From contig JBCBSK010000018.1 of assembly GCA_039819185.1 (NCBI GenBank), positions 1-32,582 on the forward strand: a stretch of 32,582 nucleotides of DNA. The letters are read 5' to 3'. A program made the position numbers and the translations under genes. The notes under the pieces are model-generated. The model worked only from the letters and a program-made list of their open reading frames with translations. It searched no databases and was not told the DNA's origin. Source of the DNA: JBCBSK01 sp039819185. Lineage in GTDB: Bacteria > Pseudomonadota > Alphaproteobacteria > Rhizobiales > Tepidamorphaceae. Positions 8,334-17,415 of this stretch are shown here, in pieces; position 1 is the stretch's first letter; every line of letters begins with the position of its first letter.

Positions 8334-9375
8334 CGGCCGTCTGAGTCATGCGATCAGCAAGCTTTAGAGCAGCGATGAAGCTCGATGGATTGGCTGTTCC
8401 CATGCCTGCGATGTCGATCGCTGTGCCGTGATCGGGCGATGTGCGCACAAACGGCAGGCCGAGCGTCACATTCACCGCCTCATCGAAGGCGAGCGCCTTG
8501 ACCGGGATAAGCGCCTGATCGTGATACATGGCGATCGCGGCGTCGAAGCCTACGCGCGCGCGATCATGGAACAGCGTGTCGGCGGGCAGGGGACCGCGCA
8601 CGTCCAGGCCGTTAGCGCGTGCGTGCTCGACTGCAGGCGCGATGATGTCACGGTCCTCCGTGCCGATCGTGCCGGCTTCGCCGGCATGGGGATTTAGGCC
8701 GGCGACGACGAGACGTGGCGCTTTGATGCCAAATCGGGCGCGCAGGTCTCTGTCTGTGATCTTGAGAACGGTCAGGATTGCATCGATCGTAAGTGCAGCC
8801 GGCACCTTTGACAGCGGGATGTGAATGGTCACCGGAACAGTCTTGAGCATGTCGGACGCGATCATCATGACCGGTGTTACCGGTGCGCCGGTCTGGCGTT
8901 GTGCCAGGTCGGCGAGGAATTCAGTATGGCCGGGGAAGCCGAAGCCCGCCGTGTAGAGAACGTCCTTCTGGATCGGCGCGGTCACGACCGCGCGCGTCGT
9001 TCCGGACACGGTTGCCGTCACGGCGGCCTCGATCGCCTGCACGACGAGCTGCGCTGTCTTGGGCGTTGGCCGGCCGGGCTGGTCCTCTTGGATGTCGCCG
9101 CCGAGCACCGATACGACCGGTAAGGCGTTGGCGAAGCAGGCCATGGCCCGACTGGTATCGCCCGATGTGACAGTGGCGATGGGAACGCCCCAGCCGAGCC
9201 CGCGGCAGCGGGCTGCCAGCAGGGCGGACGAGCCGAACACCAAGAAGGGCGGGATGTGTTCCTTGGTGCGTCGCAGCCACGCCATCACCGCGAGCTCCGG
9301 GCCGATCCCGCCCGGCTCGCCCATGCTGACAGCTATTGGTCTGGGGGGATGGTCGCGGCGGCTGTCCGCGGGCAT
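8323..9375 (-). CDS. pdxA: 4-hydroxythreonine-4-phosphate dehydrogenase PdxA
   Basis: NAD-dependent oxidation of 4-phosphohydroxy-L-threonine in the DXP-dependent route to pyridoxal phosphate. The 350-aa product shows SMGEPGGIGPELAV near the N-terminus, APIQKDVLYTAGFGFPGHTE with a metal-ligand His, GLNPHAGEAGTIGTEDRDII, and DAAIAMYHDQALIPVKALAF, all signatures of PdxA including the three metal-binding histidines. It is 10 bp downstream of surA and overlaps rsmA, matching the conserved surA-pdxA-rsmA order of proteobacteria. Length is normal. Confidence 0.96.
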   Translation of the reverse strand: MPADSRRDHPPRPIAVSMGEPGGIGPELAVMAWLRRTKEHIPPFLVFGSSALLAARCRGLGWGVPIATVTSGDTSRAMACFANALPVVSVLGGDIQEDQPGRPTPKTAQLVVQAIEAAVTATVSGTTRAVVTAPIQKDVLYTAGFGFPGHTEFLADLAQRQTGAPVTPVMMIASDMLKTVPVTIHIPLSKVPAALTIDAILTVLKITDRDLRARFGIKAPRLVVAGLNPHAGEAGTIGTEDRDIIAPAVEHARANGLDVRGPLPADTLFHDRARVGFDAAIAMYHDQALIPVKALAFDEAVNVTLGLPFVRTSPDHGTAIDIAGMGTANPSSFIAALKLADRMTQTADAT

Positions 9376-9385
9376 CTCAGAGGTC

Positions 9386-10334
9386 CTAGCGATACTCGAT
9401 CGTTGCGCGCTGGCGCACCTCGATCAAAAGCCTGCGCGATAGGCGCTGGCCTTCTTCGGATGCAAGCTCCTGTTCGACCTCGCGCCGCGCAACCGCATCG
9501 TCCTCGAAATCGCGGCGGCTGCAGACCGCAAAGACGGTGACCGCCTCGTCTGTTGTGACGGGGTTGCTGGTGCCGCCCGCCGGGACACTCTCGACGATGC
9601 CACGCATCTCGTCATCCATGTCATCAAGCGTCAATCGCCCGATGTTCTTGAACGCGGCGCTAGGAAATTCTGAGATCAGGGCTGCGGTAGTGTCGCAACC
9701 CGAGAAACGGCTGCGAAAGGCGTCGGCATTGGCGCGGCCTTCGGCGGAACTGGTACCTCTGACGGTAAAGAACACGATCTGCTGCATGTTCAGTTCGGTG
9801 GTCGTCGCGATGCCCTGGCCTAAGTTCGCTAAGCGCGATCAAAACGTCCTGCTCGCGAATCTGAACCTCCTGACGGAACTGCTGGCGCACCAGCGCTGCC
9901 CAAGCGACATCAGCGCGCACCCGGCGGCGCAGCGTATCCATGTTGACGCCCATCTGGGAGAAGGCGCTGCTCAATCCTGCAAGGTCCATATTGACCCGGC
10001 TCGCCATGCCGCCGAGCGCCTCGTTGACGCGATCTTCCTCAATGGCGATGTTGAGTCTCCGGACCTCCTGAAGCTGAAGCTCCTCTTCGATCAGTTCCTC
10101 GAGCGCCATCTGCCGCGCCCGGTTGCCACCAATGCGCCCGGTCACCTCGATGAAGCGCGCCCGCTGCTGGACGTCAAAGGTCGAGATTGGCTGATCATTG
10201 ACGAGCGCGGCGACACGGGTCTGCGCGTGTGCCTCGGGCGTTCCGGTTAAGGCAAGAGCTGTGAAGACCGCAAGGCAAGCAGCCAGATGGCGCCATACGG
10301 GTGTTGTTCGGGCGAAGGGGATTCTGCTCATCAT
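9386..10334 (-). pseudogene. surA: SurA-like periplasmic peptidyl-prolyl isomerase/chaperone, reading frame shifted by one base
   Basis: SurA escorts outer-membrane proteins through the periplasm to the Bam complex. The first frame (10334 to its stop at 9660) has a signal peptide, then AALVNDQPISTFDVQQRARF and the SurA N-terminal helical domain, and runs into non-homologous Arg/His-rich sequence. The second frame continues with TELNMQQIVFFTV and the parvulin-like domain down to the stop at 9386. A +1 shift at about 9818-9824 joins them into one 315-residue protein, a normal length for alphaproteobacterial SurA. The gene lies between lptD and pdxA, its usual place. It is therefore a real mutation, a sequence error, or a translational frameshift. 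The start ATG at 10334 is chosen because it gives a signal peptide; ATG 10331 is equally possible. Confidence 0.8.
9818..9824 (-). other. CTT-AGG-C heptamer at the surA frame break
   Basis: On the minus strand the codons in the incoming surA frame are GAA CTT AGG CCA. If the tRNA on CTT moves forward one base to TTA, the next codon is GGC and the downstream frame reads straight into the parvulin-like domain. CTT-AGG-C is the known +1 frameshift heptamer of the yeast Ty1 element, with AGG as the slow codon. Whether it works in this bacterium is not known. Confidence 0.45.
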
Positions 10335-10386
10335 GCCGTAGAGTCCGAAGTCAAACTGTGTCCTCAGCCTCACACCAAGATTGTGG

Positions 10387-12813
10387 CTACTCCGAGGAGA
10401 AACTATCGGCGTCAACCTGAAAGCCGGTTTCGCCCAGCGTACGCAAACTCAGATTGATGGTAAAGCGCTGGTCGCCCTCGTCAAAGTCGCCATCAGGTAC
10501 GAAGCGGTTGTCATAGGCGACCGTTAGCTTGAAGCATTCGTCCGCCCAGGTCAGTCCGACACCGGCACGGATCGGTTCGCCTTCTTCGATGTCGTAAGAT
10601 GCGCGCCCAAAGACCTGCCAGTTGTCACCGATGGTAACGGATCCTGAGGCGGCGATTTCGGATCGGTCATCACCGTAGCCGAGTTCGGGCTGCTCATTTC
10701 GGAACACATAGGCAAGCCGGGCGGAGGTGCGTTCCGTGCGTCGGGTCGCATCGATCTCAAGCCGCTCAAGCTCGAAGTCGCCCTGATTGAACCGCGCACG
10801 TGTTGAGGTCGCGAAGCTCGAATTGGGCTGAACAATCAGGCTCGCGACATAGTCGGATGAATCCGTTTCAAGGCCCGTGCCCTCTTCGAAGGGATTGTCT
10901 CCGGCGAGATGAAACGACTGGCCGACCAGAGCCTGGACATTGAAGCCGGATGGGCTCGTGAAGCCGTAGCGCAATGCGACATTGGCGCGGGTGCCGCCTT
11001 CGAGCTGGTCATAGCCGGAGAATTTGTCCCAGGCGAGCAGGTTGGTATCGTCGAAAACCAGGCTTTGCGCATCCGAGTTCGGCAGATCATCATTGTCGGT
11101 GGCGTCCGGACGCGCGATGAATTGCACAACCGGCTCGATGACCTGCGTGCCGTAGCTGTTTGCGCTCATGAACGGCCAGCGCCAGTCGAAGCCGGCCGAG
11201 ATCATCCCGCGGCCACCAGTTTCGCTCCCGGTCTCGAGGAACTCGTTGAAGTCTGCGACATTGTTGCCGCCGATCCCTGCGAACGGGTCTTCGATATCGT
11301 AGCTGAACAGATCCCCACGGGCGACGACTTGCGGCGTGATGAGCTGACCGGCCGGGCCGACAATTGTCCGCCGCCAAGTCGCCTCACTGGTCAATCGGGT
11401 CGTCGTGCCTTCGAAGCCGCGCAGAATACACTCATCGGTGTTCACCCGTTGCGGATCATTGCAAAAGCCCGCACCACGCTCCGGATTGATGGTATCGAAA
11501 TCGACCGCCGTTCGCGTTAGGCTGAGGAAATTCGTGTCGAGCTGTACGGTGCCGCCAAACACCGGATTGCCGAAGATGTAGGAATGGTCGATGACCGGAT
11601 GGATGATGCCTTGTTGCTCATCCAGCTCATCCTTGGACAGCGGCTGATAATAGACGGTACGGGCATCGAAATAATTTCGCGTGCTGAGCCCGGTCAGGAA
11701 GATGTTTGACTGAAGCTCATCCTCGTTGGTCAGTTCATAGGTACGCTGAAACGTCCGATCGGTCATCAGATGACCTTCGAAGCCCCAGGTCCAGAACTCG
11801 TTGATGCGGAACAGGCCGGCGGCCTCGAGTGAGCCGCGGAATTCGCGGTTGCCGGGCTCGTTATCGCCTATACGACGGGTCGCGAAGGCTTCCGGATCAA
11901 GCTGACGGATGCCGGCGGCGCGGACGGTGTACGCGCCGTTGGCGAGCCTGTGGCGGAATTCCGCCTCACCTAGAAAGCCCTGCTCGCTCAGACCCGTCGC
12001 CGTGACCGTCAAGTCATAATTCGGTGCCAGATTGAAATAGTAGGGCACCGAGGCGCCGAAGCCGAGTTCATCGGAATAGATCAGCGTCGGGCGCAGCAGT
12101 CCGGAGCGCCGCCCGGCATTCGGATCGGCGTGAAAGAACACTGGGACATAGGCCACCGGCACGCCGAACAGTTCGAACACCGCATCTTCATACTGCACCG
12201 TCTGTTCGCGCTGATTGTAGATGATCCGCTTGGCGCGCACCTGCCAGGTCGGCGGCTTGTCCGGATTGTCTTCGCAGGCCGGACAGGCCGTATAGGCGCC
12301 GTCCTGGAAAACAGTAACATCGCCGTCACGCCGTTCGGCGCTGGCTGCGATGAAACGCGTTTCATCCTGGCCGAGGACAACCAGCGACTCGATAAACCCA
12401 TCCCTGAGATCGTCGGTCAGTTCGACCTGCTCGGCATAAATGACAGTGCCGTCTGGCTGCACGACCTTGACCTGGCCGAAGGCGAACACCTGATTGGTCG
12501 ACTGGTTGTAACGGACCTCGTTCGCCTCAATGGTCGTGCCGTCATAATAAATCTGGACGTTGCCGGCGGCGATGACGACCTCTTGCTCGAAGTCGTAGAT
12601 CAACTCGTCTGCCTCGATCAGAAGCTGCTCGGTCAGGTCGGACGGGAGATTGCCGGTAACGGTCTCTTCGACGATCGAGTCCTGATCACCGGCATTCTGC
12701 GCCACGGCACCCGCCGCCAGGACCAGGCACGCAGCCAGCGTCAGCGCGCTCGCGGATGCGCGCAGCAGGGAGCGCTTCGCTCTTGCCGATGCGATCGTCA
12801 CGCCGAATCCCAT
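10387..12813 (-). CDS. lptD: LPS-assembly protein LptD
   Basis: Outer-membrane beta-barrel that inserts lipopolysaccharide into the outer leaflet with LptE. The 808-aa product has a signal peptide ending near VLAAGAVAQ, an LptA-like OstA domain (about residues 60-160, with AAGNVQIYYDGTTIEANEVRY), then a large barrel domain containing the family segments GVPVAYVPVFFHADP and RRSGLLRPTL. A CPAC pair lies in YTACPACEDNPDKPPTW. It is one base from lptG and followed by surA, as in other alphaproteobacteria. Length is typical for the class. Confidence 0.94.
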   Translation of the reverse strand: MGFGVTIASARAKRSLLRASASALTLAACLVLAAGAVAQNAGDQDSIVEETVTGNLPSDLTEQLLIEADELIYDFEQEVVIAAGNVQIYYDGTTIEANEVRYNQSTNQVFAFGQVKVVQPDGTVIYAEQVELTDDLRDGFIESLVVLGQDETRFIAASAERRDGDVTVFQDGAYTACPACEDNPDKPPTWQVRAKRIIYNQREQTVQYEDAVFELFGVPVAYVPVFFHADPNAGRRSGLLRPTLIYSDELGFGASVPYYFNLAPNYDLTVTATGLSEQGFLGEAEFRHRLANGAYTVRAAGIRQLDPEAFATRRIGDNEPGNREFRGSLEAAGLFRINEFWTWGFEGHLMTDRTFQRTYELTNEDELQSNIFLTGLSTRNYFDARTVYYQPLSKDELDEQQGIIHPVIDHSYIFGNPVFGGTVQLDTNFLSLTRTAVDFDTINPERGAGFCNDPQRVNTDECILRGFEGTTTRLTSEATWRRTIVGPAGQLITPQVVARGDLFSYDIEDPFAGIGGNNVADFNEFLETGSETGGRGMISAGFDWRWPFMSANSYGTQVIEPVVQFIARPDATDNDDLPNSDAQSLVFDDTNLLAWDKFSGYDQLEGGTRANVALRYGFTSPSGFNVQALVGQSFHLAGDNPFEEGTGLETDSSDYVASLIVQPNSSFATSTRARFNQGDFELERLEIDATRRTERTSARLAYVFRNEQPELGYGDDRSEIAASGSVTIGDNWQVFGRASYDIEEGEPIRAGVGLTWADECFKLTVAYDNRFVPDGDFDEGDQRFTINLSLRTLGETGFQVDADSFSSE

Positions 12814-12814
12814 G

Positions 12815-13891
12815 TCAGCCGTCTTCCTGGAACAGCAACAGTGTCGACCCCACGATCAATGCAACAAAGCCTGGGATCCAGGCCGCCAAGACAGTTGGGA
12901 CCAGCCCCACGGTCCCGAGATCACGCATTAAGTTCAATGCGACATAAAGCAAAAAGCCCGACCCGATGCCAGCCAAAATCATGCGTCCGATGTTGCCATA
13001 GCGAAACAGCCGCAGGGAAAATGTGCCTGCAATCAACGCCATGGCGATGAACAGCAGGGGTTGTGCCAACAGGCTGTGGAACTCCATCTGAAGCGGGCGC
13101 GCATTCAGACCGGAGCGTTGGGCAATGTCGATATAGTTTGGCAGTTGCCAAAAGCCGATGGTTTCGGCGCTGGTCAGGTTCTCGCGCACCTGGGCAGCCG
13201 TCAGAAGCGTTCCGACTTCGATCTCCGCAACACGGCGCGGTTCTGCACCGGATTCGAGAATAACAGCGTCTTCAAGCCGCCAAACCCCGCGCTCCAGAAA
13301 GGCTCGCTCGGCCTCAATACGCTGTAGGAACACATTGTCTTGATCATAGAGATAGGCCGTGACCACGGTCAGCGCGTCACCGCTTGTCGCCGCGCTGCCC
13401 GCATAAAATACGGAGCTGCCCTCGGGGCCGCTTTGCCTGAGCCAAGCGGTCTGAGTCTGCGGTGCGGTGCCGAACCATTCCGCGAACACGACCTGGTGGC
13501 GCTCCAACATGTGCGCGGCCAGCGGGTTGTAGGCCAGGCTGGCGAGGAGTCCGAGTGCCAGCGCGCTTAGCATCACCGGCATCAAAAACTGCCACACCGA
13601 AACGCCAGCCGCGCGGATCACAATCAGTTCATTGCTGCGGCTCAGCATCATGAACGTCGCCATCGAGGCGAACAGGACCGCGAAAGGCAGCATCTGTTCC
13701 GACAGCCAGGGCAGACGCAAGCCCGTCACCAGCAGACCAACCCAGAGCGGTGCTTCATTGCTGCCGATCCGGCGCAGATTCTCCAGCATTTCGATGAAGA
13801 ACAGGAGCAAGATCAGAACACCCATGATCGCGCAGAAGGCGAGCACGAATCTGCGTCCGACATAGACGGCGATTTGCTTGCGGCTGATCAT
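12815..13891 (-). CDS. lptG: LPS export ABC transporter permease LptG
   Basis: Inner-membrane permease subunit that, with LptF and the LptB ATPase, pulls lipopolysaccharide out of the membrane and onto the LptC-LptA bridge. The 358-aa product has N-terminal membrane segments (FVLAFCAIMGVLILLLFF), the YjgP/YjgQ core SNELIVIRAAGVSVWQFLMPV, a periplasmic beta-rich domain in the middle, and three C-terminal membrane segments. Its ATG overlaps the lptF stop in an ATGA junction and its stop is one base ahead of lptD, so these genes are translationally coupled. F and G are assigned by order and sequence; they are similar paralogues. Confidence 0.93.
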   Translation of the reverse strand: MISRKQIAVYVGRRFVLAFCAIMGVLILLLFFIEMLENLRRIGSNEAPLWVGLLVTGLRLPWLSEQMLPFAVLFASMATFMMLSRSNELIVIRAAGVSVWQFLMPVMLSALALGLLASLAYNPLAAHMLERHQVVFAEWFGTAPQTQTAWLRQSGPEGSSVFYAGSAATSGDALTVVTAYLYDQDNVFLQRIEAERAFLERGVWRLEDAVILESGAEPRRVAEIEVGTLLTAAQVRENLTSAETIGFWQLPNYIDIAQRSGLNARPLQMEFHSLLAQPLLFIAMALIAGTFSLRLFRYGNIGRMILAGIGSGFLLYVALNLMRDLGTVGLVPTVLAAWIPGFVALIVGSTLLLFQEDG

Positions 13892-15126
13892 TGCGACCTG
13901 CCGAGAGCTGACGGTGTTGCGCTGGAGGCGGCACGATCCGATCGGCCGCGCACGGTTGTGACGGCAAGCGCTCGTGCCCGGTCAGCACCGGCATCAAGCA
14001 CGACCCGGACGGGGGCTGGCAGGCGCAGCCTGCCGGACAGTCCGCGCGCCCATCCGAAGGCGGCCAGGGATGCGACCGCGATTGTCAACAACGGAATGCC
14101 GTAGACGCCGACAATGGCGGCCGGGTCGGTACGGTGCAGGTTGAACATGGCGAAGCCGGAAATCCTGATGCCGACGATTAGAACGATCGTCACCACTATG
14201 GCGCGGCCACGTTGATCGCGCGTTGTTCGCGCGAAGCCGGCGATGGAAAGTATGATCATGGTAAACGCAATGGGATAAAGTGCGCTGGAAAAGCGTTCGT
14301 GCAGTTCGGCGCGAAACTGCTGCTGATTGCGCCAATAATAGCTTTCGTCCTTGTTGGGATCGATCAGGTCGCGTGTGGGGCGTTCGCGCGGCGCATAGGT
14401 GATGTTGCGGAAGCGGTTGCCGAGCGCCGTCATGTCGAAGGCGTAGCGGTCGAAGGCGACGAGCGTTACCGTTTCCGGCCCGCCGGTCCGGCGCTGTAGA
14501 TACCCGTCTTGCATGACAAGCAAAACGCCGCCGCTATTGTCCTCGACGACCCGGCCGCGCTCGGCGAGATAGGTCATGATCTCGTCGCGGTTGCGCGCGT
14601 CATGGATCAACAGACCAAGCAGCGTGCCATCCGGTCCGGTCTCGCGGATGTGAAAGGTCATCTCGCCGACCTTGTTGAAGCGGCCCTCACGCAGGAATGT
14701 CGAGATGACATCCGCGCGCACTTCGCTCAGAATCGTGCGCACATGGCGCAACGCGTCCGGCATCACCAGGACGGCGAGAATGCCAACGCTGATCGACACC
14801 AGAACGGCAAGGGTGAGCAGCGGCTTGATGATGATCCAGCGGCCGGCGCCCGAGGCCGTCGCAACGACGAGTTCCGAATCGGCATTGAGCCGGTTGAGCG
14901 TGTAGGCAACACCGATCGACAACGCGACGGGGGCGATGATGACGTAGAGCGTCGGGATCGCCATTGTCGTGATCTCGAAGAACAGCGCCACCGACTGGCC
15001 ATCCGAAACGAGAAGGCGCATGCGCCGGAGCGCATTGGTCAGCCAGGCCAGCGTAATGAGCGTTACCAGCGCCAAAAGGAAGGTCTGGAACGCCTGCCGG
15101 AAGATGTATCTTTCGAGCACGCCCAT
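13888..15126 (-). CDS. lptF: LPS export ABC transporter permease LptF
   Basis: Partner permease of LptG in the LptB2FG exporter. The 412-aa product starts MGVLERYIFRQAFQTFLLAL and has the same layout as LptG: membrane helices at about 12-35, 50-80 and 95-120, a periplasmic jellyroll domain with FHIRETGPDGTLLGLLIHDAR, and C-terminal helices from about residue 285. The C-terminus carries an Arg/Ala-rich tail of some 40 residues beyond the last helix. It is the first gene of the lptF-lptG-lptD-surA-pdxA-rsmA run and is divergent from pepA across a 237-bp gap that must hold both promoters. Confidence 0.93.
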   Translation of the reverse strand: MGVLERYIFRQAFQTFLLALVTLITLAWLTNALRRMRLLVSDGQSVALFFEITTMAIPTLYVIIAPVALSIGVAYTLNRLNADSELVVATASGAGRWIIIKPLLTLAVLVSISVGILAVLVMPDALRHVRTILSEVRADVISTFLREGRFNKVGEMTFHIRETGPDGTLLGLLIHDARNRDEIMTYLAERGRVVEDNSGGVLLVMQDGYLQRRTGGPETVTLVAFDRYAFDMTALGNRFRNITYAPRERPTRDLIDPNKDESYYWRNQQQFRAELHERFSSALYPIAFTMIILSIAGFARTTRDQRGRAIVVTIVLIVGIRISGFAMFNLHRTDPAAIVGVYGIPLLTIAVASLAAFGWARGLSGRLRLPAPVRVVLDAGADRARALAVTTVRGRSDRAASSATPSALGRSQ

Positions 15127-15363
15127 GCCGGAATTTAACTCTTTCGCTGCGGTGATTCAAAGCTGTCGCCGGACTTGATGGCGATTTCACGATCACGACG
15201 CTTCGACAGGGCGATCTTGTGTTTGGCAGTCGTGCGGGATACCGGGGTGGAGCGAAGCGTGGCGAGTCACAAATATATCAGCATCAAAGGCTGGTAATGA
15301 CGTTCGGTCACGCCCGTCAGTCTGAGATATGCACCCGCCCGGCGGGGCCGTTTGGAGTCTATC

Positions 15364-16893
15364 ATGCAGATACGTTTTTCCGCCCTGGACTTGCCGACAT
15401 CCGGAACGCTTGTCGTATTCGTCGCGGAGGATCTGAAGGCGGGCGCTGAAACTCAGGCGCTGTTGTCCAAACTGGATGGGTTGGAACGTGCCGCCAAGGT
15501 TCAGGAGTTTACCGGTGCTGCCGAGCAGACCATGACGCTTCTGGCGCCAGCCGGCAGCGCGCTCGACAAGATCATTGTCGTCGGACTGGGGGGCGAAACA
15601 CTCGACGTGCTCGGCTGGATGCGTCTTGGCGGTCGTCTGTCGGCACTCCTTGGCACCAAGGCGGATGCTAGCGTGTTCGTCGACCTGCCTGACGGGCAGG
15701 AGGGTGACCCCGCCAAGGATGTCGCGCCGATGCTCGCCTATGGGGTCTCGTTGCGCGCATATACCTATGACCGGTTCAAGACGACATCCAAAAAGGACGG
15801 CGAGCCGGCTACTGCAGCTGCAGGCAAGGGGAAAGGCAAGAAGAAGCCAGCCGATCCCACACTGACCCTGCTCTGCGCCGAGCAGGCTGCGGCCAAGAAG
15901 GCGTTTCAGCGCTGGCAGGCTGTGGCTGATGGCGTCAATCTCGCCCGTGATCTCGTCAATGATCCTGCGAATGTGCTCGGGCCGGAGGAGTTCGCCGCGC
16001 GCTGCAGCGCTCTGAGTTCGCTCGGCGTAACGGTCGAGGTGCTGGGCGATCGTGACATGAAGAAGCTCGGCATGGGCGCGCTTTTGGCCGTCGGGCAGGG
16101 CAGCGAGCGCGAATCACGGCTCGTCGTCATGCGCTGGAAAGGCACAAAGAAGAAGACCTCCAAGCCGGTGGCCTTTGTCGGCAAGGGCGTTGTCTTTGAT
16201 TCGGGCGGCATCTCGATCAAGCCATCCGGCGGCATGGAGGACATGAAGGGCGACATGGCAGGCGCCGCTTGCGTGACCGGGCTGATGCACGCCCTTGCCG
16301 CCCGCAAGGCCAAGGTTGATGCCATCGGGATCGTTGGGCTCGTTGAGAACATGCCGGACGGTCGCGCGCAGCGCCCCGGTGACATTGTCACCTCGATGTC
16401 GGGTCAGACGATCGAGATCATCAACACCGATGCCGAGGGCCGGCTCGTTCTGGCGGATGCGCTGCATTACACGATCACGACCTATGAGCCGCAGACGGTG
16501 ATCAATCTCGCCACGCTCACCGGTGCCGTCATCGTCGCGCTTGGCCATCACTATGCCGGCATGTTCACCAATTCCGACGACCTTGCCGAGCACCTGACGG
16601 CGGCTGGCGAGGCATCTGGTGATCAGGTCTGGCGTCTGCCGCTCGGCAAGCCCTATGACAAGCTGATCGAGTCGAAATTCGCCGACATGAAGAACACCGG
16701 CGGGCGTTCAGCTGGCTCGATCACAGCCGCGCAATTCCTGAAACGCTTTGTCGGCGAGACCCCATGGGCGCATCTCGACATTGCCGGCACGGGGATGTCT
16801 GCGCCGAAAACCGACGTCAACGATAGCTGGGGCTCGGGCTTTGGCGTGCGGTTGCTTGATCGCTATGTCGCCGACGTGTTCGAGGGCAAGTAG
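15364..16893 (+). CDS. pepA: Leucyl aminopeptidase (M17 family)
   Basis: Two-metal cytosolic aminopeptidase that removes N-terminal residues; in E. coli PepA also acts as a DNA-binding regulator. The 509-aa product carries GKGVVFDSGGISIKPSGGM with metal/catalytic residues Lys274, Asp279 and Lys286, Asp297 in MKGDMAG, and the M17 signature NTDAEGRL (354-361). The start at 15364 follows GGAG by 6 nt; an in-frame TTG at 15352 overlaps that site and is less likely. A Lys/Ala-rich segment at about 142-162 lies in the linker between the N-terminal and catalytic domains and looks disordered. pepA is followed by holC, as in many proteobacteria. Confidence 0.96.
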   Translation: MQIRFSALDLPTSGTLVVFVAEDLKAGAETQALLSKLDGLERAAKVQEFTGAAEQTMTLLAPAGSALDKIIVVGLGGETLDVLGWMRLGGRLSALLGTKADASVFVDLPDGQEGDPAKDVAPMLAYGVSLRAYTYDRFKTTSKKDGEPATAAAGKGKGKKKPADPTLTLLCAEQAAAKKAFQRWQAVADGVNLARDLVNDPANVLGPEEFAARCSALSSLGVTVEVLGDRDMKKLGMGALLAVGQGSERESRLVVMRWKGTKKKTSKPVAFVGKGVVFDSGGISIKPSGGMEDMKGDMAGAACVTGLMHALAARKAKVDAIGIVGLVENMPDGRAQRPGDIVTSMSGQTIEIINTDAEGRLVLADALHYTITTYEPQTVINLATLTGAVIVALGHHYAGMFTNSDDLAEHLTAAGEASGDQVWRLPLGKPYDKLIESKFADMKNTGGRSAGSITAAQFLKRFVGETPWAHLDIAGTGMSAPKTDVNDSWGSGFGVRLLDRYVADVFEGK

Positions 16894-16914
16894 AGTTTCG
16901 GCCGGGTTAACGGG

Positions 16915-17388
16915 ATGGCGGATATCTGGTTCTACCATTTCGAGCGCGGCCGGCTCGAAGACCTGTTGCCGCCGATCCTGACGCGTTGCCTGGGGCGTGA
17001 GTGGCGCGTTGTCGTGCGCGCCTCCAGCCCGGAGCGGGTTGCAGCACTCGACGATCATCTCTGGACTTTCGACGAGCGGGCTTTTTTACCCCATGGCGCA
17101 GATGGCGACGCCCATGCGGACCGCCAGCCGGTCTGGATCACGGCAGGCGCTGAGGCACCAAATGCAGCTCAGGCGCAGATCCTGGTCGATGCGGCGGAGG
17201 CGCCCGACTATGCGCCGTTCGAGCGCAGCATGCTGGTGTTCGACGGCCGCGATGATGCCGCGTTGACCTCGGCGCGTGAGGCCTGGAAGGCCGCCAAGGA
17301 GGCCGGCCACACGCTGTCCTACTGGCAGCTCAACCCGACCGGCCGTTGGGAGAAGAAGGCGCAACACCCGCCCGAAGACGCAGAGTGA
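16915..17388 (+). CDS. holC: DNA polymerase III chi subunit HolC
   Basis: Chi links the clamp loader to single-stranded DNA-binding protein during replication. The 157-aa protein begins MADIWFYHFERGRLEDLLPPIL and continues with WRVVVRASSPERVAALDDHLWTF and FLPHG, the characteristic HolC pattern. It follows pepA by 21 bp, a common gene pair, so it is probably in the same transcript. The gene converges on the ABC-F gene with a 27-bp gap in which no terminator-like hairpin is evident. Confidence 0.93.
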   Translation: MADIWFYHFERGRLEDLLPPILTRCLGREWRVVVRASSPERVAALDDHLWTFDERAFLPHGADGDAHADRQPVWITAGAEAPNAAQAQILVDAAEAPDYAPFERSMLVFDGRDDAALTSAREAWKAAKEAGHTLSYWQLNPTGRWEKKAQHPPEDAE

Positions 17389-17415
17389 ACTATCGGGTCG
17401 AGCTGCTTGTTTCGA

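Noticed and set aside
10909..11520. 203-codon plus-strand frame inside lptD
   Set aside because: Antisense to the lptD barrel domain, without ribosome site or domain match.
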